The position numbers were made by a program, and so were the translations under genes. Below the pieces are notes generated by a model. It did not search any database. It saw only the letters and a list, made by a program, of their open reading frames with translations, and had not been told where the DNA came from. A stretch of DNA of 32,130 nucleotides from Calditrichaceae bacterium (lineage in GTDB: Bacteria > Calditrichota > Calditrichia > RBG-13-44-9 > J075), in the NCBI GenBank assembly GCA_013360445.1, contig JABWBP010000042.1, positions 1 through 32,130 on the forward strand, in the 5' to 3' direction. Below are positions 22,110 through 29,384 of the stretch, one piece after another. Position 1 is the stretch's first letter; every line of letters begins with the position of its first letter.

Positions 22110-22703
22110 ATGAAATGGGTTCGCAAATTATATGACTGGGTGCTGCACTGGGCGCATACACCCTATGGAACGCCGGCATTAGGGGGATTAGCGGCGGCGG
22201 AATCATCCTTCTTTCCGATTCCGCCGGACCCTTTGCTGATGGCGCTGGCAATTTCCCGCCCGAATCGCAGCCTCTGGTATGCCCTGGTATGCGCGGCCAG
22301 CTCCGTGCTCGGCGGCGCCATCGGTTATTTGATTGGCTGGCAATTGTGGAGCGTAATCGCGGATTTTTTCTTCAACCACGTGCCCGGCTTTACCCACGAA
22401 GCATTCGATTTCGTCGCGCTAAAATACAACGAGAACGCTTTCTGGGCGGTGTTTACCGCGGCCTTCACGCCCATTCCCTACAAAGTATTCACCATTGCCG
22501 GGGGAGTTTTTCAGATCAATTTCCTGGAATTCATGATCGCCTCGGCCATTGGCCGCTCAATGCGCTTTTTCCTGGTCGCCGGGCTGATCTGGAAATTCGG
22601 GGAAGGGATCAAAGGATTCATTGACAAATATTTCGATTGGCTGGCGCTGGCCTTCACGGTGCTGTTGATCGGCGGGTTTGCAGTCATCAAATACGTTCTT
22701 TGA
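22110..22703 (+). CDS. YqaA-family (DedA/SNARE-associated) inner-membrane protein
   Basis: This 197-residue integral membrane protein matches the YqaA branch of the DedA/VTT superfamily. The re-entrant block AAAESSFFPIPPDPLLMALA near 28-47 and TPIPYKVFTIAGG near 120-132 are the characteristic proline-containing loops. Hydrophobic segments lie near 60-85, 105-125, 130-155 and 172-195. Members are thought to act in lipid scrambling or envelope homeostasis. The AAGGAG site is about 12 bases upstream of the ATG. The function within the family is not known precisely. Confidence 0.87.
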   Translation: MKWVRKLYDWVLHWAHTPYGTPALGGLAAAESSFFPIPPDPLLMALAISRPNRSLWYALVCAASSVLGGAIGYLIGWQLWSVIADFFFNHVPGFTHEAFDFVALKYNENAFWAVFTAAFTPIPYKVFTIAGGVFQINFLEFMIASAIGRSMRFFLVAGLIWKFGEGIKGFIDKYFDWLALAFTVLLIGGFAVIKYVL

Positions 22704-22717
22704 GCGCGTCAAAAAAG

Positions 22718-22741
22718 GCCGGAACTTCCGGCAGGGCTTTT
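22718..22741 (+). terminator. Weak terminator-like hairpin
   Basis: GCCGG (22718-22722) pairs with CCGGC (22728-22732), followed after AGGG by CTTTT. It may end the pcm-yqaA unit, but the stem is short and the T-run displaced. Confidence 0.35.
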
Positions 22742-22806
22742 CGATTATAAAGATTGCAGTTGAAAAGAGAACAACAGCGATTCCTTCCTGACCCGGGAGA
22801 ACGGCG

Positions 22807-23556
22807 ATGCAAAAGATCGAAAAGTGGTTATGCCTGTTTTTAGTGTTGGTAATCTTCCCGCCGGCCGCGGCGCAGAATTTCTCCCTGAAATTGCACTACG
22901 GCTATTACTACCCCTCGCTCGGCGACGTGAATAGCAAGATCGAAGAAGACATCCGCGGGCTGAGACGCGATCTGCAAGCGCCGGTCCCTTCCCCGGGAGA
23001 GTTCAACGGAAGCGGGGTATTGGGCGGGCAGCTCGAGTACCGGCTCAATGAGGATTATTTTATCAACCTCAACGTGTCTTATTTCCAGGAAAAAGTCGAG
23101 CTGCAATACCGTCCTTCCCCCGCGCCTTCCTGGAGGCTGGAGTACCTGCGGGAATTGAAATCCATCGACGCCATCATCAACCTGCACTTCTATTTCAACT
23201 ACAGCACCTGGAAACGTTTCAACAAATATTTGGGGATCGGGGTGGGACTGATGTTCCTCCAGGCGGAATCCTTCACCGGTTCCGATAATCCCGATGAATT
23301 ACTGGAAACCCGGGGGAAATTTTCCGGCAATATTTTGTCCGGGGTGCTGGCGGTGGGCGGCCACTACCGGCTGAGCAAGCCGCTGCTGTTCTGGGGCGAA
23401 ATCGGGCTTCAATACGGAAATTTCGGGGAGTTGGACGGGACGGTTACCACCCTGGAGAATCCCAATGAAGTAGAAACCGTCAGCAATTCATCGTTTGATC
23501 TGACCGGCTTGTATGCCCGCGCCGGGTTGGGAATCGGTTTGCCGTTTATCAAATAA
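22807..23556 (+). CDS. Outer-membrane beta-barrel protein, OmpW/OprF-like size
   Basis: The 249-residue product starts with a clear Sec signal peptide (WLCLFLVLVIFPPAAA, cut after AQ near residue 23). After it come alternating amphipathic strands typical of a small 8-strand barrel: LKLHYGYYYPSLG, GGQLEYRLNEDYFINLNVSY, YLGIGVGLMFL, VGGHYRLSKPLLFWGEIGLQY. It ends with GLYARAGLGIGLPFIK. No enzyme motif was seen. It is probably an outer-membrane protein of unknown function. The last residue is K and not the usual aromatic BAM signal residue, a mild caution. Confidence 0.75.
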   Translation: MQKIEKWLCLFLVLVIFPPAAAQNFSLKLHYGYYYPSLGDVNSKIEEDIRGLRRDLQAPVPSPGEFNGSGVLGGQLEYRLNEDYFINLNVSYFQEKVELQYRPSPAPSWRLEYLRELKSIDAIINLHFYFNYSTWKRFNKYLGIGVGLMFLQAESFTGSDNPDELLETRGKFSGNILSGVLAVGGHYRLSKPLLFWGEIGLQYGNFGELDGTVTTLENPNEVETVSNSSFDLTGLYARAGLGIGLPFIK

Positions 23557-23595
23557 ACGGTAAACTTTTCAGCCGCGATTACGAGTATTTGATTC

Positions 23596-23622
23596 ATTGA
23601 AGATTGAAGATTGAAAATTTGC
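23596..23622. repeat. GAAGATT tandem word
   Basis: TTGAAGATTGAAGATTGAAA is a short tandem word run between the barrel gene and the small membrane gene. It is one of the intergenic word types and has only a direct arm here. Confidence 0.5.
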
Positions 23623-23645
23623 TAATGCCCCGGGAGACTTGATCC

Positions 23646-24008
23646 ATGCAGGAAAGCTTTACAGACAGCACCCTGGCGATTATTTTGTTGGGAATTATTG
23701 CCATCACCCTGCTGGTGCAGGTGTACCTGCTGATGCGCATTCGCAATATCTTGCAGGCGCTGGCTATCAACCTGGATTCCTCGCTGCATTTCTGGCGAAA
23801 AAATATCTCCGCTCCCCGGCAGGCGGCAACAGCCCCCGCCGCTCCCCCGATTTGCCAATTCTGCAAGCACCGCCTCGCCTACATCAACACCGGCGAGTCC
23901 GATGAAGGCCAGGAAGAGTTCTACCACCGCTGCGGGCTGCGCAATATTGCAGTGCGGCTGAACGACTCCTGCAATCGGTTCGAGGCAGACCCCTCGGCGA
24001 TGATGTAG
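23646..24008 (+). CDS. Small single-pass membrane protein with zinc-ribbon-like cysteines
   Basis: I do not recognise this 120-residue family. Residues 9-30 form one transmembrane helix (TLAIILLGIIAITLLVQVYL). A linker of about 35 residues is followed by a cytoplasmic or periplasmic cysteine domain with Cys70 and Cys73 (CQFCKHRL), Cys96 and Cys109. These could bind one zinc or form disulfides. The gene ends in DPSAMM just before a long GGGGCA array. It is convergent with the hpn operon. An anchored zinc-ribbon regulator is one possibility, with no further support. Confidence 0.6.
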   Translation: MQESFTDSTLAIILLGIIAITLLVQVYLLMRIRNILQALAINLDSSLHFWRKNISAPRQAATAPAAPPICQFCKHRLAYINTGESDEGQEEFYHRCGLRNIAVRLNDSCNRFEADPSAMM

Positions 24009-24015
24009 CGGAGCG

Positions 24016-24188
24016 GTAGGCAGGGGCAGGAGCAGGAGGCAGGGGCAGGGGCAGGGGCAGGGGCAGGGGCAGGGGCAGGGGCAGGAGCAGGGGCAGGGGC
24101 AGGAGCAGGAGCAGGGGCAGGAGCAGGAGCAGGAGCAGGAGGCAGGGGCAGGAGCAGGAGCAGGAGCAGGAGGCAGGGGCAGGAGGCA
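24016..24188. repeat. GGGGCA/GGAGCA hexamer array
   Basis: About 28 consecutive copies of GGGGCA or GGAGCA, with occasional GGCA breaks, run without interruption. The first seven-base unit merges with GTAGGC. The copies are strand-biased (G-rich on plus) and have no spacers, so this is a minisatellite. Confidence 0.9.
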
Positions 24189-24208
24189 ATTTTAGTTGCC
24201 ATTGCCAA

Positions 24209-24228
24209 TGCAAAACTGAAGTTTTGCA
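24209..24228. terminator. Bidirectional 9-bp hairpin
   Basis: TGCAAAACT at 24209-24217 pairs perfectly with 24220-24228 around GA. It lies between the convergent genes. Confidence 0.4.
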
Positions 24229-24238
24229 CTCCGGTGCA

Positions 24239-24265
24239 AAAGGCGCTCCCTGCGAGAGCGCCTTT
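24239..24265. terminator. Bidirectional intrinsic terminator between convergent genes
   Basis: AAAGGCGCTC at 24239-24248 pairs perfectly with 24256-24265 around a seven-base loop. A-runs and T-runs flank both sides, so it can work for the plus-strand 23646 gene and, reversed, for the hpn operon. Confidence 0.6.
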
Positions 24266-24286
24266 CCTATTATAATTACATACGCA

Positions 24287-24436
24287 GTACTGCCTACTTG
24301 CCTACTGCCTATTGCTTACTGCCTACTGCCTACTGCCTATTGCTTACTGCCTACTGCCTACTGCCTATTGCCTATTGCTTACTGCCTACTGCCTACTGCC
24401 TACTGCCTATTGCTTACTGCCTACCGCCCCCTGCCT
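24287..24436. repeat. TACTGCC word array, third copy
   Basis: About 18 near-perfect copies of TACTGCC or TATTGCT/TACTGCC words run directly into the 3' end of hpnE on the minus strand. Unlike 4587-4743, no facing arm is present. Confidence 0.88.
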
Positions 24437-25764
24437 ACCGCCTCCTCCACCGCCATTTTTCCGCTCACCACCGCGCTTTCGATGGTCGCCGGCAGGCCGG
24501 TGTCGATCCAGTCGCCGGCCAGGAAGAGGTTGGGAAGATTGGTGCGACAGGGCGGCCGGAGTTTCAGCGTCCCGGGGGTCTGCAAAATGGTGGCGGATTT
24601 TTCTTTCACGACCTTGCCGGCAAGCAAATGCAAATCCTGAAAAATATCTTTCCCAAAAAAATGCCGAAATTCCCGGCTCAACACTTCTAAAATCTCCGCG
24701 CTGCTTCGCTCCGCCAGCTCGAACGCCGCGCTGATCACCACCGCGTAGCCAAATGCTTCTCCCCTGCCGGAAGTATCCGGCAATTTGAAAATCCACTGCG
24801 CCGGGGAGTCCACCAGGGCCATGGGAAATTCTCCCGGGAGAGGATTTTTGAGCCACAGGTTGATGGTAATGATCGGGGAGCAGCGGAATTGGGAAAAATC
24901 CTGCCGGAAGGCGGGGGCCAGCCCGGGGGAATCCCCGATCAGCCGGGTTAGCGCGTGGGGCGGAAGCGCCAAAATCAGGTAAGGCGTGGGGAGGATTTCC
25001 CCGCCCCGGGTTTCTACCGCCGCCGCCCGGCCATCTTCTATCAATACTTTTTTCACCGCGCTGCCGGCGCGAATCTCTCCCCCGTGCTCCCGGATATATT
25101 CCTCTGCCGGGGCGGCGAAAATATCGCCGAGCAGAGTTTTGGGAATGCCCAACCCGCTGCGCCGGGAAGTTCCCAGGAAGGCTTTTTCCAGCGCCTGCTG
25201 AAGCAAAAAGGCGCTGGCCTGCTCCACGGGCGTATTCAAAGTGGCCAGGGTGAGCGGTTCCCAGAGCAGTTTTTCCAGGAAAGGCGCTTTCCCGGCGGCG
25301 TCCAGCCACTCCCGCACGGTCATTTTTTTCAATTGCGCCGGGGAAAATTGGCGCGAGCGCCAGGCCTGGCGGAAGAGGAATTTTCGGTCTGTTTTGCCGA
25401 GGGGAGAATTCAGCAACAGGGGCAGGAGGAAGTGCAGCGGCGCGGGCAGAGGCCAGGCGCGGAAACGGAAATTACGCCGGAGGTGCAGCCGGAAATCTAC
25501 CCGGAGTCGCTTCTGAAAATCAATTTCATCGAAACTGCCGATTGTTTGCAGGAGCTGGCAGGTTTCCGTGTAGGCCGCGGAGAGTACGTGCTGGCCGATG
25601 TCGATGGGGTTTCCCGCGTCCCGGGCGTAGAGCGAGCGCGCTCGCCCGCCCAACTGCGCGGTTCGTTCTAACAGCAGCGGCTTCCAGCCCCTTTCCAGCG
25701 CGGCGATAGCAGCGGAGATTCCCGCGATGCCCCCGCCGGCGATGATCACTTCAGGCGATTGCAT
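24421..25764 (-). CDS. hpnE: HpnE, hydroxysqualene oxidoreductase (FAD-dependent)
   Basis: The 447-residue flavoprotein belongs to the phytoene-desaturase-like squalene-associated family. It reduces hydroxysqualene to squalene, the last step of the HpnCDE route. The FAD-binding GGGIAGIS is at 10-17, [14 protein letters not shown] follows at 31-44, and the C-terminal FAD block is [20 protein letters not shown]. It is the last gene of the minus-strand hpnC-hpnD-hpnE operon, 15 bases after hpnD. Its final codons (GRGR and the TAG) lie inside the TACTGCC word array, so the C-terminus has been reshaped by the repeat. Confidence 0.88.
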   Translation of the reverse strand: MQSPEVIIAGGGIAGISAAIAALERGWKPLLLERTAQLGGRARSLYARDAGNPIDIGQHVLSAAYTETCQLLQTIGSFDEIDFQKRLRVDFRLHLRRNFRFRAWPLPAPLHFLLPLLLNSPLGKTDRKFLFRQAWRSRQFSPAQLKKMTVREWLDAAGKAPFLEKLLWEPLTLATLNTPVEQASAFLLQQALEKAFLGTSRRSGLGIPKTLLGDIFAAPAEEYIREHGGEIRAGSAVKKVLIEDGRAAAVETRGGEILPTPYLILALPPHALTRLIGDSPGLAPAFRQDFSQFRCSPIITINLWLKNPLPGEFPMALVDSPAQWIFKLPDTSGRGEAFGYAVVISAAFELAERSSAEILEVLSREFRHFFGKDIFQDLHLLAGKVVKEKSATILQTPGTLKLRPPCRTNLPNLFLAGDWIDTGLPATIESAVVSGKMAVEEAVGRGR

Positions 25765-25779
25765 TGGCGATAGCAGGCA

Positions 25780-26622
25780 TTACCCCAGCAATTTGATCCG
25801 CGAAACTGTTTTCATGGCGATCCAGGCTTTGGCAGGCGTGGAGAGCCGGATGGGATGCTCCAGCACCCGGTACTGCCGGGCTTCGAGCTTGAGCAGAAGC
25901 TGGTAATAAATGTTCCTCATGATTTCGGAGACCAGCATGTTGCGGCGCTCGGCTTCCGGCAGGCAGGCGTCGGCAAGGGCGTAATATTCATGCGCCCGCC
26001 CGGCCTGGAACTGCATCAGCCGCAAAAACTCCGGGCAGTAGCGGCGGTTGAGAATATCCTCCCGGGTCAAATCATAGCGGGAAAGCTCCTCCCGGGGCAA
26101 ATACACCCGCCCCATGCCCGCGTCCGTTCCCACGTCGCGGATAATGTTGGTCAACTGCAAGGCGATGCCCAAGTTTTCGGCGTACTGTTTGATCAGGGGA
26201 TCGCGGTAGCCGAAGATCTGGATGCACATCAGCCCCACCGTGGAAGCGACCCGGTAACAATAGAGCTTCAATTCATCGAAGGTGCGGTAGCTGAGATTGT
26301 GCAAATCCATGCGCACCCCGGCGATCAGTTCCAGGAAATAATCGAAAGGGATTTTGAAGCGCTCCGCCACCTGGCGCAGGGAATCGAAATAATTGGAGGC
26401 TTTTTGGGAAAAACAGCGCTTCAGCTCCTGTTCCCAGCGATTCAACCGGCGCAGTTTTTTTTCGGGGGACTCCCCGACGTCGGCGATGTCGTCGGTCTGG
26501 CGGCAGAATGCGTACAGGGTATAAATGGCCTGGCGTTTTTCCTTCGGCAAGAAGTAAAAAGAATACAGAAAGCTGCTGTTGCTCGCAGTGGTAATTTGTT
26601 GATTGGTGGCAAGTTCGCCCAT
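25780..26622 (-). CDS. hpnD: HpnD, presqualene diphosphate synthase
   Basis: The 280-residue product is a squalene/phytoene synthase family enzyme that condenses two farnesyl diphosphates to presqualene diphosphate. The first Asp-rich motif is DDIAD at 44-48, and the second is RDVGTD with Asp163 and Asp167. FLYSFYFLPKEKR and GRVYLPREEL are also typical of HpnD. I chose the ATG at 26622, behind GGAAAAG. The open frame reaches 26715 only by reading the CGTAATAC word array between hpnC and hpnD. Adjacent hpnC and hpnE confirm the route. Confidence 0.92.
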   Translation of the reverse strand: MGELATNQQITTASNSSFLYSFYFLPKEKRQAIYTLYAFCRQTDDIADVGESPEKKLRRLNRWEQELKRCFSQKASNYFDSLRQVAERFKIPFDYFLELIAGVRMDLHNLSYRTFDELKLYCYRVASTVGLMCIQIFGYRDPLIKQYAENLGIALQLTNIIRDVGTDAGMGRVYLPREELSRYDLTREDILNRRYCPEFLRLMQFQAGRAHEYYALADACLPEAERRNMLVSEIMRNIYYQLLLKLEARQYRVLEHPIRLSTPAKAWIAMKTVSRIKLLG

Positions 26623-26639
26623 AATCTTTTCCGGTTTCC

Positions 26640-26755
26640 AAAACGTGAAGCGTATTGCGTAATTCGTAATGCGTAACAAAAACGGAATACGGAATACGCA
26701 GTAAGGAATACTCATTACCAGTTACGCTTTACGAGTTACGAGTCACGAGTCACGT
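26640..26755. repeat. CGTAATACG word array, third copy
   Basis: Words such as CGTATTGCG, CGTAATTCG, CGGAATACG and TTACGAGTCACGAGTCACG fill the gap inside the hpn operon and provide the last codons and stop of hpnC (minus strand). Confidence 0.82.
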
Positions 26756-27614
26756 TTCCCAGGTTTCTTACAATCCCCTCGATTGCAATTCTCGCCCAAT
26801 CTCCTTTGGTAAGCGCCGGGCGGGATTGCAGAACGTTGTAATCCAGTTTTTCGATCTTATCCAGCACCGCCAGGCCCCCCATCACGGTGAATTCCAATTC
26901 CCACTTCAAGCGCCCGCCAAGGGAGCACAGCAACGGAAACCCCTGCCGGAAGAGGCCGCGGGTGGTTTCGATCAACGCTTTCAGCATTTCCCGGAAATTA
27001 TCCTGCGAAACCTTTTGGAATAAAGCCTCTTCATCGATCCGGTAGGCTTCCAGGAAGCTGCGGGGAATATAGAGGCGGTTTTTTTGCAGGTCGATGGAGA
27101 GATCCTGCCAGAAATTCACCAGTTGCAAAGCGCTGCAGATGGCGTCGGAGTAGGCGAACAATCGCTCCTCCCGGTAGCCGTGCAGCAGCAGAATGATCCG
27201 CCCCACCGGGTTGGCGGAATGGCGGCAATATTCTAACAATTCCGGCAGATCGGCGTAGCGATTTTTCTCCAAATCCTGCAAAAAAGCGCTCAGCAGGTCG
27301 TCGAACAGGGAGAGCGGCAAAGCGAATTTGCGCATGGTATCCCTTAACGCCATAAAAACCGGGTGATCGGGCGTTTCCTGAGAGGATCGGTATAAAAGTT
27401 CTCTCCATTGTAATAGAGCGTCCCGGTCCCCGGCTTCGTCGGCCAGGTCGTCGGCGCAGCGGGCAAAGGCGTAAACAGGATAGACGTGGCGGCGGATTTT
27501 CGCGGGGAGCAGCAGCGAAGCTACCGGAAAATTTTCATAATGGCTGGTAGTGATCTCCCTGCAAACCCGGTATGCCCGATCAAGTGTAAGCCCGGAATCG
27601 ACCGTTTGGATCAT
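26736..27614 (-). CDS. hpnC: HpnC, hydroxysqualene synthase
   Basis: The 292-residue product is the HpnC paralogue of the squalene/phytoene synthase family. It converts presqualene diphosphate to hydroxysqualene. The family marker ENFPVASLLLP is at 27-37, DDLAD at 55-59 and NFWQDLSID at 167-175 (Asp171, Asp175). It heads the operon hpnC-hpnD-hpnE, which builds squalene for hopanoid or other polycyclic triterpenoid synthesis; no squalene-hopene cyclase gene is in the window. Its last residues (VTRDS) and stop are encoded by the CGTAATACG/AGTCACG word array. The start ATG at 27614 is the only supported one. Confidence 0.92.
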   Translation of the reverse strand: MIQTVDSGLTLDRAYRVCREITTSHYENFPVASLLLPAKIRRHVYPVYAFARCADDLADEAGDRDALLQWRELLYRSSQETPDHPVFMALRDTMRKFALPLSLFDDLLSAFLQDLEKNRYADLPELLEYCRHSANPVGRIILLLHGYREERLFAYSDAICSALQLVNFWQDLSIDLQKNRLYIPRSFLEAYRIDEEALFQKVSQDNFREMLKALIETTRGLFRQGFPLLCSLGGRLKWELEFTVMGGLAVLDKIEKLDYNVLQSRPALTKGDWARIAIEGIVRNLGNVTRDS

Positions 27615-27688
27615 TGCTTTTACCGTCTCTGAACAAAGGTCGAATGTAGCGGTAATTTCAAAGGCTTACAACCGGAAAAAGTTTTTGA

Positions 27689-27772
27689 GTGAGAAGTTTG
27701 AAGTGAGAAGTGGGAAGTGGGAAGTCGCAAATGGTGAGCTTCTGACTTGCCACTTGCAACTTCTAACTTCTA
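27689..27772. repeat. GAAGT word array with inverted arm
   Basis: GAGAAGTTTGAAGTGAGAAG and further GGGAAGT words face CTTCTGACTTGCCACTTGC and CTTCTAACTTC. The array lies in the divergent space between hpnC and the membrane gene at 27828. No clear promoter was recognised inside it. Confidence 0.75.
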
Positions 27773-27827
27773 ATGTTTGGTTCGGAACCATCCGATAAAT
27801 TTAACGGAACCCAAAACGGAGGGTTTG

Positions 27828-28577
27828 ATGGAAAGGAATCGGTCTCGTCAACAGAGTAGCGGGGGAAAATGGCTTTTATTCCTGGCCATTATGGCCCTGG
27901 CGGCCGGCGCGCTTACCTGGGGCGTCGGGGCGATCCTGGAAACCCGGGAGCAATTCGGCGCCGCGGCCGCGGGCGCGGGAGATATTGGAATCCTGGCGCG
28001 GCAGGTGGTGGCCTCCGCCAATCAGTTAGCCGCCTGTTCCGATGAAAAATCCTACACCGTGGCCACGCGGAAGCTGCGCGCCCGGGTGCGCCAGTTGGAG
28101 ACCGTGCATTGGAGTTTCTTCCGCGGGAATCCCGGCTTCAGCCCCCGTAACCGTTTCGCCTTCGAGATCAAGCAAATTTACCTTTCCGCGCCCATCCATG
28201 CAATTGCCAGGGTACGCGAATTCCTCGACCATGCCAATCTTTTGCTGGAAACCCCTTACCCGGAATTTACCCCCGCTAATCCGCACTTGCATTACCTGAA
28301 GACCGCGGTGCGCGGAAACCTCATTCAAACGGTGAGCCAGACTATCCGCGCTTATCAAAAAGCCGGGGAAGCGCATCTCTACCGGATCATTACCCTGCTC
28401 ATCACCGCGGTGGGAACGCTGCTGCTCATCGCTTTCTTTCGCTATCTGGCCTGGGTACGGCGCCAGCCGGCTCTCACAAAATACTCCGCCGGCCGCAGCG
28501 GGGGAAGCGTCGCCAATTTGTTGAGAAATTTACCGCGAAAGGGATTGTACGAAAAAGAGACCATTCCCCTGCGGTAG
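27828..28577 (+). CDS. Two-TM membrane protein with PilJ-like sensory domain, no output domain
   Basis: The 249-residue protein has a first transmembrane helix at about 14-36 and a second at about 184-206. The roughly 145 residues between them are helical, with LARQVVASANQLAACSDEKS and LETVHWSFFRGNPG. They resemble the periplasmic helical bundles of PilJ-type sensors that bind small ligands. After the second membrane segment only about 40 basic residues follow (YLAWVRRQPAL... to IPLR). No HAMP, methyl-accepting, kinase or cyclase domain is present. It may be a truncated sensor or signal through a partner. AGGG lies 5-8 bases before the ATG; the frame is open from 27777 but that part reads the gap. 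Confidence 0.6.
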   Translation: MERNRSRQQSSGGKWLLFLAIMALAAGALTWGVGAILETREQFGAAAAGAGDIGILARQVVASANQLAACSDEKSYTVATRKLRARVRQLETVHWSFFRGNPGFSPRNRFAFEIKQIYLSAPIHAIARVREFLDHANLLLETPYPEFTPANPHLHYLKTAVRGNLIQTVSQTIRAYQKAGEAHLYRIITLLITAVGTLLLIAFFRYLAWVRRQPALTKYSAGRSGGSVANLLRNLPRKGLYEKETIPLR

Positions 28578-28672
28578 TTGCAGAACCGGGCGTTTGGGTA
28601 GATTCTTCATGCCGAAATCTGGGAGTTCGTCCCTGGCTTTTTTTAGCCACCCCCAAAGGGGTTCCTTTGGAA

Positions 28673-28742
28673 AGAGTGCACAGAGTTCACAGAGTTTCCC
28701 CTGGTATAATTTTCAATTCCTCTGTGTTCTTTGCATGGTGAG
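28673..28742. repeat. CACAGAG/CTCTGTG inverted word repeat
   Basis: GTGCACAGAGTTCACAGAG on the left faces CCTCTGTGTTCTTTGC on the right around an AT-rich centre. It is the inverted relative of the repeat at 52-78. Confidence 0.6.
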
Positions 28743-28886
28743 TTTATCGAACCATGTGGCAAATTTCAAGTATTTTTGGTTTGTGTTACAGAAGTGTTGA
28801 ATATTCGGCCCGGAAGGCCGGGGTCGGATATTCGACCAACGTCTCTTCCTGCCCTGTTGGGTTTGTCGTGTACTATCACGTAGTCT

Positions 28887-28916
28887 TTGACAATTTACGG
28901 TTCGCCGGCTTATATG
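28887..28916 (+). promoter_or_regulatory. Candidate sigma70-type promoter with perfect -35
   Basis: TTGACA at 28887-28892 is followed after 17-18 bases by TTATAT/TATATG (28910-28916). No ORF with family likeness follows before the hairpin at 29030-29070. Confidence 0.5.
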
Positions 28917-28921
28917 AAATT

Positions 28922-29070
28922 TTTAACCGAGGTTTCATCTGCAGAACTGACTGTGCAGAATAAATTCCGCCCCCCCTTTTCCCCCTTCCTTAACCCTTAT
29001 TTTCTAAATAAATCAGCGGCGAAGGCTCCCAACACCGAAAAAAATTAAAAAATTGTTTTTTTCGGTGTTG
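28922..29070 (+). ncRNA. Candidate small RNA between promoter and strong terminator
   Basis: A transcript from the promoter at 28887-28916 would run about 150 bases and stop at the perfect 15-bp hairpin at 29030-29070. The interval has no convincing coding frame. No known RNA family was recognised; this is inference from the promoter-terminator arrangement. Confidence 0.3.
29030..29070. terminator. Perfect 15-bp bidirectional terminator hairpin
   Basis: Positions 29030-29044 and 29056-29070 are perfect reverse complements (CAACACCG followed by seven A, then seven T and CGGTGTTG) around an 11-base AT-rich loop. The A-run and T-run make it work in both directions. Confidence 0.75.
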
Positions 29071-29096
29071 AACATTTGCTCGAATAATTTTATATT
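29068..29096 (+). promoter_or_regulatory. Candidate promoter of the large secreted-protein gene
   Basis: TTGAAC at 29068-29073 and TATATT at 29091-29096 are 17 bases apart. It would give a 5' leader of about 280 bases before the ATG at 29385. The -35 overlaps the end of the upstream terminator. Confidence 0.5.
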
Positions 29097-29102
29097 CTAC
29101 GG

Positions 29103-29384
29103 TCAGATATCCAGACAGGGGCAAATTACCGCACGCTCCCACCGAAAGGCAGGATATATGCGGACTACTAACCGAAGTGCTGATATTCATTTTAAATCAA
29201 ACCGCGGAAAGGAGGTGACTCGAACCTTCAAGTAATCTGTTATGGTGTCCCACCCCTTTTTAGTTCCAGGAGGAGCATATCCATCCGCCCGAGAGGGAGA
29301 GACTGCTTACGGACGAATTTGTATTCTCCTTCTATTATCTCTCTAAGTTACAGTACCGTCAATCTACCAAAATCTGGAGGAATT
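29103..29384 (+). promoter_or_regulatory. Long untranslated leader with orphan Shine-Dalgarno sequences
   Basis: The leader contains AAAGGAGGTGA at 29210-29220, which is complementary to the 16S rRNA 3' end over 11 bases, but no ATG follows at usable distance. CAGGAGGAG near 29268-29276 is a second orphan site. Only GGAGG at 29376-29380 precedes the real ATG. A possible 6-codon GTG frame (VTRTFK) overlaps the first site. No known riboswitch core was recognised. Confidence 0.4.

Noticed and set aside
24287-24436. Repeat run resembling a CRISPR array
   Set aside because: Units are 7-8 bases without unique spacers, and no cas adaptation genes are present. The same holds for 4587-4743, 20141-20325 and 24016-24188.
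24224-24734. Open frames encoding repeated AYCLLPTAY peptides
   Set aside because: These frames translate the TACTGCC array in its three phases; they are by-products of the repeat and have no start signals or family likeness.
24407-25309. 300-residue minus-strand frame overlapping hpnE
   Set aside because: Same strand but a different frame from hpnE, rich in Arg/Gly/Pro, with no domain. hpnE has clear FAD motifs across the interval.
28754-28963. 69-residue frame in the long gap before the secreted-protein gene
   Set aside because: It lacks a ribosome-binding site, overlaps a promoter-like sequence, and its product resembles no family.
29103-29230. Possible c-di-GMP (GEMM-I) riboswitch
   Set aside because: GGGGCAAATTACC and a GAAA loop look similar at first, but the GGGACGCAAAGC core and the partner helix are absent.
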